Made by a program: the position numbers and the translations under genes
Origin: an uncultured Clostridia bacterium
GTDB lineage: Bacteria; Bacillota; Clostridia; Oscillospirales; Acutalibacteraceae
Assembly (NCBI GenBank): GCA_946405565.1
Contig: CAMJHU010000051.1
Span: forward strand, 1-8,756
Reading direction: 5' to 3'
DNA: 8,756 bases
The notes under the pieces: model-generated
Databases searched by the model: none
What the model was told of the DNA's origin: nothing
The model's input: only the letters and a program-made list of their open reading frames with translations
Shown here: positions 1 to 5,872 of the stretch, piece after piece
Position numbering within the stretch: position 1 is the stretch's first letter
How the letters are laid out: the number at the start of each line of letters is the position of its first letter

Positions 1-191
1 AGAAGCTGAAAGCTCTCGCAGACCAGCACGAGGATTTGTTAAGGGAAACGCTCTCCGATGAGCAGAAGAAACTGTTAGAGAAACTCACCGAATGCATTAC
101 CGACATATCCTCGATCTCGGAACGGGATATGTTCATCGCCGGATTCCGACTTGGCGTGAAGCTCATGATCGATGTCATGAAAGACGATTAA
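1..191 (+). CDS. C-terminal part of a DUF6809-like small protein
   Basis: An open frame runs from the window edge (first full codon at base 3) to a TAA at 189-191, giving about 62 residues. The peptide is charged and helical (KLKALADQHEDLL...), followed by a segment ending in FIAGFRLGVKLMIDVMKDD. The closing G-F-R-L-G-x-K-L-M-I-D-V pattern, after a helix rich in Leu, Glu and Lys, resembles the small DUF6809 proteins that are frequent in Clostridia and often sit in mobile regions. No function is established for that family. The 5' end lies outside the window, so the start and any operon partner cannot be seen. The family call rests on remembered sequence style and is moderate; that this is a real coding end is more secure. 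Confidence 0.6.
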   Translation, partial: KLKALADQHEDLLRETLSDEQKKLLEKLTECITDISSISERDMFIAGFRLGVKLMIDVMKDD

Positions 192-266
192 CCACCCCTG
201 TTGCCCCACGTAAGCCGCTGTGAGCGATTGATTCCGCATGGTCGGAAAAGTAATCCCTCAACTTCC

Positions 267-294
267 AAAAAGGCTTGAATCGGCGATTTGAGCC
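267..294 (-). terminator. Hairpin terminator, stronger on the minus strand
   Basis: The arms GGCTTGAATC (272-281) and GATTTGAGCC (285-294) pair over 10 positions, two of them G-U when read on the plus strand, around a 3-base loop. On the minus strand the hairpin is followed by five T (bases 271-267), a classical rho-independent layout about 60 bases after the stop of the broken cysteine-rich gene. On the plus strand only a poor T-rich tail follows, so it may also weakly stop transcription from the DUF6809-like gene. Confidence 0.6.
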
Positions 295-353
295 GTTTGA
301 GGTTTTGATAGATGGATTATTCTTTTATTTGGGCTAGTACTGTAAATCGGATA

Positions 354-637
354 TTATACATCTTGCTGTTTTTCCCATTCAATATCCCAACCGTCAAGCA
401 GTTTCCACATAAACATATCATTAAAATCCTTATAACAGTTCTCACAAATACAGCATGACAAATCATTTGGTATATACCAGTATTGATGCCTGTCATCATT
501 GATATAATCCAAACAAAATATACAGTGTTTCAAGTGAGGAGCATTATAATAATTTCTTCTCCGTCTGTTGGATTTAAATATTGTCCTTTTAATGGCTCTA
601 CATCATTTAGCAGTCTCCAATCATCTTGTTCAACCAT
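354..637 (-). pseudogene. Frameshifted small cysteine-rich protein (two CxxC motifs)
   Basis: Reading from ATG at 637-635, the peptide begins MVEQDDWRLLNDVEPLKG and runs to about residue 29 (GEEI). It then meets a premature TGA unless the frame shifts by one base near 549-553. After the shift it reads YYNAPHLKHCIFC, then a second cysteine cluster (SCCICENC), then YKDFNDMFMWKLLDGWDIEW, and stops at TAA 356-354. The span is 284 bases, one short of 95 codons, so a one-base deletion explains it. The two CxxC pairs (about residues 39/42 and 65/68 of the restored protein) suggest zinc binding. The DDWRL start, paired CxxC and aromatic C-terminus resemble small uncharacterised proteins I recall from Firmicutes, but I cannot name the family or a function. 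A sequencing error or programmed frameshift is possible; I see no classical slippery heptamer. The ribosome binding site is weak. Confidence 0.7.
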
Positions 638-703
638 ACCTGTACCCGATCCTCTTACTTTTCATTACCAATATGAAAAAAGTCGATATTTGTCTGATTC
701 CGC

Positions 704-732
704 TTGACTTATCGTTGTGAATTATTTATAAT
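704..732 (+). promoter_or_regulatory. Sigma-A promoter of the YobI-like operon
   Basis: TTGACT (704-709) and a perfect TATAAT (727-732) are separated by 17 bases, close to the vegetative consensus. The expected transcript start near 739 leaves a leader of roughly 110 bases before the ATG at 848. Confidence 0.8.
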
Positions 733-739
733 GATAAGT
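707..739. promoter_or_regulatory. Inverted repeat over the promoter, possible operator
   Basis: ACTTATC (707-713) and GATAAGT (733-739) are exact reverse complements, 19 bases apart. They flank the spacer and -10 box and end at the expected transcript start. Such a placement would let a bound repressor block RNA polymerase. No regulator gene is visible in the window, and AT-rich DNA yields short inverted repeats by chance, so this is tentative. Confidence 0.35.
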
Positions 740-847
740 ACATAAGCGAGGTAAAAAATGGTATTTTTGTAATTAATGCATTTGTATATCATTACATCAT
801 GTTTTTATTATCTGCAAGCGGAGAATCATCTTAAGGCGTGTGATATC

Positions 848-2872
848 ATGAAAAATGTAATAGAAGCATTGCGTAATCTGAAAAACAAAATAGTAAAAAA
901 AGAGCCGGACAAGCCCGGCAACCCCGCCCAATCTGACGTAAAGACAATACTTGCGCTGACGCCGGATGATGATTTTGGTAAAAATAATGACCCATACTAT
1001 GCGGAATATGAGCGATTTTTAAATGCGGCATTCAAGAACAAAAGCATAAGAAATATTGCGATTTCGGGAGGATATGGCATAGGCAAATCCAGTATTATCC
1101 GTTCGTTTGAGAAAAACAACAAAAAGAGATTTCTGTATATATCTTTAATCGACACTTTAAAAAAATCTGACAATGACAGGCTTGAAATCACGCTTTTGAG
1201 GCAGATATTGGCTGTTTGTAAAAAATCATTTCTTCCCAAGACGAGATTCCATATTGTGCCGGAAGATTTATATCATTTTAAAAGCAAAGTGATTCTTGGG
1301 GCTGTTTACACGTTTCTGTGTGTTTGTATGATTTTTTCAAAATCCATTTCTGATGCCATGCATTTTTTTTCGATTCACTTCGGGGGACGGGGCAGCCATC
1401 TGTTATTCCTGTGTTTTCTGATTTCGACAATCTATTTGCTGATTCGCTTGGTTTATACCGTTCTGAAATATTTCAAGCTCAAGCAAATCAACCTGAAAAT
1501 ATCCAAAGAAGCGCTTGAGACAGAAAGTAGCGTATCTGACGCCACTGAGTCGGTGTTGGATGAATACCGTTTTGACTTGATATATGTTTTAGAAAAACTA
1601 TCCAAAGAATATCAGGCCGTCGTTTTTGAGGATATTGACAGGTTAGAGGCTGAAAAATGTCTGCCGTTATTTGATCAGCTCCGGGAAATCAATATCAGTC
1701 TTAATGCGAGGAATCGCGTAAACAGCAATCAAAAGGAGGAGGAAACCACTTTCCGCTTTCTTTATGTCATAAACGATAAAATCACGGCGCAGATCAATCA
1801 GACCAAATTCTTCGATTATGTTTTGTCAGTCGTTCCCACTCTGGGCGACCATGACGCAATTCAGAAATTTTACAGTATTGTGGTTGATGCTCAAAAAATA
1901 GGATTAACTAAAGAAGAAAAAATAATGATGGAGCAGGCCGTTGGAGTTTCGGTAAGACTTAAAGATTACAGGACATTGCGACAGATAAGAAATGACTATG
2001 CCGTTTTTTTCGATGTTTTAAAAGCTTCTGGCGTTAAAACTGATCATTGCAAAGGAAATTTGCTGGCGTTTGTCATGTACAAGGTTCTGTGTCCCTACGA
2101 TTATTATTTGATTCGTGAGGGAAAGAGCCGTGTGTTTCCGGAGTTTATTTCAGGCGGTATGTTGCACGATGCGGACAACAACGAGGATTTTAAAACCGTC
2201 GAGTGTTTTAAAGGTTTGCTTACATACGATGTATGTATTAAATTTATGGGTTATTCCAGATTGGCCCTTCTGGAGTATTGCGAAAATCATATTATTTCAG
2301 GTTTACCGGAAAGGAGAAGAGATTACATCGCTCGCGACGATGATTTTATCTGGGGGGAAGTTTTACTGTCATACGAGAATATTTCTTCATACATTAATGA
2401 CATAGAGGTTGAATTTGTCATGTATTTAATTCGGAGCTTTGATAAAATCAGCTCTGAGCAAGCAAAGACGTTTATTTCGGCATTACCAATGGTGGATAGA
2501 GCGATTGAGAAAAGCGCGCTTGATGAGATAAAGCCTTTTTTAAGCAAAAATAAGGACAAGGTTACAATATATGTCTTTGCCGCGCTTGCTTTTTTAAAAA
2601 TTCTTGATAAAAATATTGTTCGTGAAAACCATCTATTTGATTGGTTTCTTGATGCTCCGGGTGAAAACAACGAGGATCTCAAGCAACGAACCAAAAATCT
2701 GGAGGATAAAATACTAAGTATGTTTCCAGATGGGAACGAAGAAAAATTTAGATGTTTTATTTCGGGGATAAATGATGAAAAGCACGCATTATTCCATAAA
2801 GCTTGTGTTGAAAGAAAAGAGGATAAGAAGGAAGGATTTCATTTTTATCTTGTGAATAGAGGTGATGGATAA
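848..2872 (+). CDS. YobI/KAP-like P-loop NTPase with membrane insertion
   Basis: The protein has 674 residues from the ATG at 848. An in-frame ATG at 776 lacks a ribosome binding site and would add an atypical N-terminus, whereas AAGG lies 11 bases before 848. Visible motifs in order: an LTPDDDFGKNNDPYY lead-in (38-51), Walker A GGYGIGKSS (74-82, Lys80), two hydrophobic segments (about 148-165 and 184-206), Walker B VVFEDID (258-264), a sensor-like FLYVIND (304-310), KFFDYVLSVVP (320-330), KDYRTLRQIRNDY (372-384), then a long helical C-terminal region. Membrane segments placed between Walker A and B are the hallmark of KAP-type STAND-like NTPases, and the lead-in and Walker A context match the YobI family. 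It probably hydrolyses ATP at the membrane as a switch or scaffold; many relatives are found in conflict islands. Its stop overlaps the next start (TAATG), indicating translational coupling. The family call is fairly sure; a defence role is inferred. Confidence 0.85.
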   Translation: MKNVIEALRNLKNKIVKKEPDKPGNPAQSDVKTILALTPDDDFGKNNDPYYAEYERFLNAAFKNKSIRNIAISGGYGIGKSSIIRSFEKNNKKRFLYISLIDTLKKSDNDRLEITLLRQILAVCKKSFLPKTRFHIVPEDLYHFKSKVILGAVYTFLCVCMIFSKSISDAMHFFSIHFGGRGSHLLFLCFLISTIYLLIRLVYTVLKYFKLKQINLKISKEALETESSVSDATESVLDEYRFDLIYVLEKLSKEYQAVVFEDIDRLEAEKCLPLFDQLREINISLNARNRVNSNQKEEETTFRFLYVINDKITAQINQTKFFDYVLSVVPTLGDHDAIQKFYSIVVDAQKIGLTKEEKIMMEQAVGVSVRLKDYRTLRQIRNDYAVFFDVLKASGVKTDHCKGNLLAFVMYKVLCPYDYYLIREGKSRVFPEFISGGMLHDADNNEDFKTVECFKGLLTYDVCIKFMGYSRLALLEYCENHIISGLPERRRDYIARDDDFIWGEVLLSYENISSYINDIEVEFVMYLIRSFDKISSEQAKTFISALPMVDRAIEKSALDEIKPFLSKNKDKVTIYVFAALAFLKILDKNIVRENHLFDWFLDAPGENNEDLKQRTKNLEDKILSMFPDGNEEKFRCFISGINDEKHALFHKACVERKEDKKEGFHFYLVNRGDG

Positions 2873-3834
2873 TGCTAGAATATGAATTACATCAAATTGA
2901 AGTAACTAGCGATTATACGAAACTTATTGGTGAGTATAATGATATAGAACATATCATAAGCGGTGTATCTACGGAAATAGATGACAGCCTATCTAAAATT
3001 GTTATATTGTTATTTAATAGAGGTGGAGATACTTTAGGTGACTTTGCAAAAGGGTATGAAAATATTTATCAATGCATAAAATGCGACTCTGAAAAAGAGG
3101 TGGTAAGCATACTTGAAAAATGGTTCTTTTCTGATGTCATGGGGATAGAAGAATCTTCTTCATTTTTTAATCTATGTAAGGTTCTTAACCTGTATTCTCA
3201 AAAAAAAGCTGCTTCTGAACTGGAAAGTTCTCTTTTAAACTATGCACGTATACTTCAAGAGATAAAAAAAATATTAATTGAAAAAAAACGTCGAGATGTT
3301 CTTCCTGATTTAGAAAAAGTATTTGTGATTTTCAGTAAATTGCCGACAGAATATGATTGGGATAATAATAAAAAAGTAGTTTTTCTGTTTATGTACGGTA
3401 ACGATAATTTGAGTATTTTAAAAGAAAAACTCGGATTATTTTCAGGTGTTCTCGGTGTAAATTGCAATATTTATTTTATTAATGTTGTTGAAGATCGTGT
3501 TATATTAAATAATCCGAGCCCACAAATTCCTGTGAATGTTAACGATGAAACTGAATTAATGAATGCGGATGAATTTTCGGCAGAACGTGTTGAAGATGCG
3601 AAGAAACGTAATCTAGAAAACACTGTTGAGGACATTAGCCTCATTCCAAAAGATGTTGAAGATACGAAGATCAGTGAGGAGGAAGACAAAAACAATGGCA
3701 AAATTATTGTCAATTTAGGTCTTGAAAAAAAAGAAGCTTTAGAAGTAAAAAGAACCGATACTAAAACGGAAAAAGTAACTATGGCTGAACGAATTAAAAA
3801 ATTGTTTAAAGGGGAGGATTTCTCTTCCGGATAA
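2872..3834 (+). CDS. Unrecognised partner protein of the YobI-like NTPase
   Basis: I do not recognise this 320-residue protein. It starts at the ATG overlapping the upstream stop by one base, with AGAGGTGA (2858-2865) six bases before, so its output is coupled to the NTPase. Residues 1-160 look mostly helical, with a Lys/Arg/Glu-rich stretch near 128-147. Residues 168-215 alternate as strands and helices (KKVVFLFMYG, then NCNIYFINVVEDRVIL), suggesting a small alpha/beta unit. Residues 222-275 form an acidic, low-complexity linker with VED at about 240, 252 and 262. The C-terminus is a short basic helix (MAERIKKLFKGE, about 304-315), possibly for docking or membrane contact. There is no signal peptide, membrane helix or catalytic motif that I can name. 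The coding DNA is very A/T-rich compared with the right-hand block. By position it is most likely an effector, adaptor or regulator working with the NTPase. Confidence 0.75.
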   Translation: MLEYELHQIEVTSDYTKLIGEYNDIEHIISGVSTEIDDSLSKIVILLFNRGGDTLGDFAKGYENIYQCIKCDSEKEVVSILEKWFFSDVMGIEESSSFFNLCKVLNLYSQKKAASELESSLLNYARILQEIKKILIEKKRRDVLPDLEKVFVIFSKLPTEYDWDNNKKVVFLFMYGNDNLSILKEKLGLFSGVLGVNCNIYFINVVEDRVILNNPSPQIPVNVNDETELMNADEFSAERVEDAKKRNLENTVEDISLIPKDVEDTKISEEEDKNNGKIIVNLGLEKKEALEVKRTDTKTEKVTMAERIKKLFKGEDFSSG

Positions 3835-3840
3835 TAAATA

Positions 3841-3880
3841 GATTACCATTCAATTATATATAATGGTTATCATTATTTTT
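3841..3880 (+). terminator. Hairpin with T-rich tail after the two-gene operon
   Basis: GATTACCATT (3841-3850) pairs with AATGGTTATC (3862-3871) with one T-T mismatch around an 11-base AT-rich loop. The stretch ATTATTTTT follows on the plus strand. It lies seven bases after the upstream stop codon and just before the next gene's promoter, a sensible site for a terminator. The stem is AT-rich and so only moderately stable. Confidence 0.5.
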
Positions 3881-3885
3881 GGCTA

Positions 3886-3915
3886 TTGACACATTGGTAA
3901 GTATAGTGTTATAAT
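3886..3915 (+). promoter_or_regulatory. Strong sigma-A promoter of the DRHyd/TIR-like gene
   Basis: TTGACA (3886-3891), an 18-base spacer and TATAAT (3910-3915), with TG two bases upstream of the -10 box (extended -10 form). Both hexamers are perfect. This shows the 430-residue protein is expressed on its own and not only by read-through from the NTPase pair. The expected transcript start is near 3922. Confidence 0.85.
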
Positions 3916-3966
3916 GACCAAGAAAAGGGATTAATATGCTTGCAATCTAAAGGAGATGTATAATCA

Positions 3967-5259
3967 ATGTCAAAGAATCAATTTTCCTGTTTCTTTATTA
4001 CGCCATTTGGCGCGGAGGATTCCGAGGAATGCATGAATATGGAGCGTGTATTGAAATTGCTTCTGCGTCCTGTGCTTTTGCAGTGCGGTTTTCCGGATGA
4101 TTCATTTGTCGTTTCTCACGAAATAGCTGCGCCAACAATCACGCAGGAAATGATAAATCATTTAAAAAATGATGATTTATGTATAGCGGATATTACCGGG
4201 AAAAATGCCAACGTAATGTATGAGCTTGGTTATCGCAAAGGATTGGAAAAACCCGTTATCATCATCACCAGCGATACAGATAAGCTTCCGTTTGATGTTT
4301 ATGACTATCGCGTAGTTATTTATAATATGCAGGATATTGACTCGCTGATGAGAGCGCAGGAAAACTTAAGGAAGCAGGTTCTTTACTGGAAAGAGCAGGG
4401 CTTTGTTAAATCGGAAGGCAGTGGGAGCGTTTCGGATATTCTCAATAAACTAAAGAGCATAGAGAATAAGCTCGATCAGACGCTGGCCAATGTCGGCAGG
4501 GGCGGAGGCGATGCGGTCGGTGATGTGAGCGCTAACAAGCTTATCAGAGAATTAGGTTCCGTCATTTCGGCTTTCAATTTTGCCCTGCGCACCCGCAATA
4601 TTGAGTTGGCAGAAGCACTTTTGCCGCGTATTGAGCAGCAGTCTGGCAAGGATCTTTATCTGGATATGGCGGTTTCACAGGTGGCGGCAATGGGCTCCAC
4701 GACAGCCGCGGAAATTTTAAGGGCGAATTGGGATTATATCAAGGAACACCTCACCATACAGCAGCAGTACGAAGAAATTGGAGCTTATGTCAGCTACTGC
4801 AATAGGCAGGATTGCGAAGAAAAAAATATGAAATGGGTGGAAGGGGAAATTAACGACCTTTTGGGCAAAGCTGACAAGGGCGAACTGAAAGCGGGTTTAT
4901 ACAATCAGTTAAATCGTATTCATTTCGGGGTTTATACTACAAAGAAGAAAAAAGGAGAGTCTGGAGGGGAGGAGCATCTGAAGCAAGCAATTGACGCCCT
5001 CTCGAAAGCTACAGAACTCGTTGCAACAGAAGCTTCTTACTTTTATAATCTTGCTACCTGTTATCAGGCTGGCGGAGAAGCGAAAAAAGCCAAAGACGCG
5101 ATTATTAAATGCTGGGAGCTCAACAAGGTCAAAGCCAAACCGGACGCGGATCACCTGGAGCTTGCGTATGAAATATTCAATGAAACCAATGATGACAGGG
5201 CAGGCGAAGTATTGCAACTGCTTAAAGAAAAATTCCCCGTGAGGGCTTCCACACTGTAA
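3967..5259 (+). CDS. Deoxyribosyltransferase/TIR-like domain with TPR-like C-terminus
   Basis: The 430-residue protein starts at the ATG at 3967 with AAAGGAG 11 bases before. The N-terminal domain (about 5-145) opens with a strand, CFFITPFG (8-15), and carries ADITGKNANVMYELGYRKG (74-92), then KPVIIIT (95-101) and a KLPFDVYDYRVVIY segment (106-119). The N-x-x-x-ELG pattern with Glu86 matches the catalytic region of nucleoside 2-deoxyribosyltransferase-like (DRHyd) domains, structural relatives of TIR domains that cleave N-glycosidic bonds in nucleotides, including NAD in some effectors. Residues 153-175 form a probable coiled coil and 177-190 a Gly-rich linker. Residues 190-430 are helical; EASYFYNLATCYQAGGEAKKAKDA (355-378) is clearly TPR-like, recalling the sensor regions (DUF4071/TPR-S) of conflict proteins. 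It may be a nucleotide-degrading effector controlled by its helical sensor. A housekeeping nucleotide enzyme is less likely given the TPR fusion. Confidence 0.75.
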   Translation: MSKNQFSCFFITPFGAEDSEECMNMERVLKLLLRPVLLQCGFPDDSFVVSHEIAAPTITQEMINHLKNDDLCIADITGKNANVMYELGYRKGLEKPVIIITSDTDKLPFDVYDYRVVIYNMQDIDSLMRAQENLRKQVLYWKEQGFVKSEGSGSVSDILNKLKSIENKLDQTLANVGRGGGDAVGDVSANKLIRELGSVISAFNFALRTRNIELAEALLPRIEQQSGKDLYLDMAVSQVAAMGSTTAAEILRANWDYIKEHLTIQQQYEEIGAYVSYCNRQDCEEKNMKWVEGEINDLLGKADKGELKAGLYNQLNRIHFGVYTTKKKKGESGGEEHLKQAIDALSKATELVATEASYFYNLATCYQAGGEAKKAKDAIIKCWELNKVKAKPDADHLELAYEIFNETNDDRAGEVLQLLKEKFPVRASTL

Positions 5260-5301
5260 TTATTTTTGATGATTCTTTTGATTACCCACCAAAAACGCCA
5301 C

Positions 5302-5338
5302 ACTGCGGCATCATGCAATGTGCGCATCATGCCGCAGT
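5302..5338. repeat. Long-armed inverted repeat (possible terminator or RNA hairpin)
   Basis: ACTGCGGCAT (5302-5311) and ATGCCGCAGT (5329-5338) are perfect complements. After one C-C mismatch, ATGC (5313-5316) pairs with GCAT (5324-5327), leaving a 7-base loop. It lies about 40 bases after the stop of the TIR-like gene, but no T run follows on the plus strand. On the minus strand GTGGCGTTTTTGG follows, so it may work as a terminator mainly for leftward transcripts. Confidence 0.6.
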
Positions 5339-5494
5339 CAAGCCAATCATCTGTTTTAAGCAACAACAAGGTTGAACAAAAAAGATGCATTTCTTTTCTC
5401 CGCCAGTCCCTATCCTCGGCACACGGTACAGAACCGTCCTTCTCCCGAAATTGGCTGATGCTTTTTTGATGATGTACCAGACGGCAGCAGTTGG

Positions 5495-5510
5495 AATATT
5501 CACGAATATT
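5495..5510. repeat. AATATTC-AC-GAATATT palindrome
   Basis: Seven-base perfect inverted arms (5495-5501 and 5504-5510) are separated by two bases. The size and symmetry suit a dimeric DNA-binding protein, but no promoter or adjacent start codon gives it a clear target gene. Confidence 0.35.
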
Positions 5511-5583
5511 GGGGCGTTTGGAGGATTTTGCCACGGAAATCCGGCATCTATAGAGCGTGTCCATTCGGACGATTTTTGCATAG

Positions 5584-5623
5584 AAAAAGCCCGCAAACGC
5601 CGAATTTTAGGCGTTTGCGGGCT
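5584..5623 (-). terminator. Strong rho-independent terminator after the tRNA-Trp remnant
   Basis: AGCCCGCAAACGCC (5588-5601) pairs perfectly with GGCGTTTGCGGGCT (5610-5623): 14 pairs around an 8-base loop. On the minus strand a run of T follows (5588-5584). It begins about ten bases after the CCA end of the tRNA-Trp remnant, exactly where a tRNA terminator is expected. This suggests that the remnant's 3' flank is the original chromosomal one. Confidence 0.9.
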
Positions 5624-5633
5624 CCTTGACCGA

Positions 5634-5715
5634 TGGCAGGGGCAGAAGGATTTGAACCCTCGGCACGCGGTTTTGGAGAGCTTATCCCGCTTTGCTGCCA
5701 TTGATTATTGCCTAT
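5634..5715 (-). pseudogene. tRNA-Trp (CCA anticodon) remnant, 3' half intact
   Basis: Read on the minus strand, bases 5679-5634 match the 3' half of a tRNA-Trp: anticodon loop CTCCAAA (5678-5672, anticodon CCA), 3' anticodon arm ACCGC, T arm GAGGG/CCTTC enclosing TTCAAAT (5661-5645), acceptor arm TGCCCCT (5644-5638), discriminator G and encoded CCA (5636-5634). The 5' half is damaged. The bases before the loop do not pair with ACCGC unless seven bases (GATAAGC, 5686-5680) are removed, after which GCGG...T would pair. Further upstream, TCAATGGCAG (5704-5695) resembles a D loop, and ATAGGCA (5715-5709) could pair with the acceptor arm at only five of seven positions. It is therefore a decayed tRNA gene or an attachment-site hybrid in which an element replaced the 5' half. 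I see no convincing promoter. It is unlikely to give a working tRNA. Confidence 0.75.
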
Positions 5716-5725
5716 TATTTTATCA

Positions 5726-5737
5726 CTTGTTCACAAG
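5726..5737. repeat. CTTGT-TC-ACAAG palindrome beside the tRNA remnant
   Basis: Perfect five-base arms are separated by two bases, 11 bases beyond the apparent 5' edge of the tRNA-Trp remnant. It could be a protein-binding site at the element end; it is short and may be chance. Confidence 0.25.
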
Positions 5738-5794
5738 GATGATTTTTGATTTTTAGTCGATATGACGGGCATTTGATGCTTTGGAGAAATAACT

Positions 5795-5848
5795 GTTAGA
5801 CGTGTGTTAGACAACAGCGTTAGACGGGGTTAGATAAACCCGTCAGAC
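5795..5848. repeat. Five spaced GTYAGAY direct repeats (iteron-like)
   Basis: GTTAGAC occurs at 5795, 5806 and 5819, GTTAGAT at 5829 and GTCAGAC at 5842, all in the same orientation, with starts 10-13 bases apart, near one helical turn. The cluster sits in the gap between the nuclease gene and the tRNA-Trp remnant. Such clusters are typical of arm-type integrase or excisionase binding sites next to an attachment core, or of iterons bound by an initiator. The tRNA remnant favours the attachment-site reading. Confidence 0.6.
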
Positions 5849-5872
5849 GGATTCTATAGGGCGAATCGGTTA

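Larger units (their letters stand above)
5260..5583. other. Intergenic stretch without a credible gene
   Basis: No frame here has both a ribosome binding site and family-like sequence; open frames on both strands overlap one another. The stretch contains a long-armed hairpin (5302-5338) and a short AT-rich palindrome (5495-5510), listed separately. Otherwise I see nothing I can name. An unrecognised non-coding RNA or a decayed gene cannot be excluded. Confidence 0.5.

Noticed and set aside
549..553. Programmed -1 ribosomal frameshift in the cysteine-rich gene
   Set aside because: No classical X-XXY-YYZ slippery heptamer or following strong structure is apparent. A one-base deletion or sequencing error is simpler.
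317..707. Open frames of 60 codons (minus) and 74 codons (plus)
   Set aside because: They are shadows of the frameshifted cysteine-rich gene, which reads convincingly in two other minus-strand frames.
776..847. N-terminal extension of the YobI-like protein from the ATG at 776
   Set aside because: There is no ribosome binding site before 776, and the 24 extra residues do not resemble the family start. The ATG at 848 has AAGG upstream and gives the expected N-terminus.
5151..5756. Overlapping open frames of 67-137 codons on both strands
   Set aside because: They overlap one another, lack ribosome binding sites, and some run through the tRNA-Trp remnant and its terminator. Their peptides match no family I know.
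5795..5848. CRISPR array
   Set aside because: The repeated unit is only 7 bases with gaps of 3-6 bases, far too short for CRISPR repeats and spacers. No cas gene is present.
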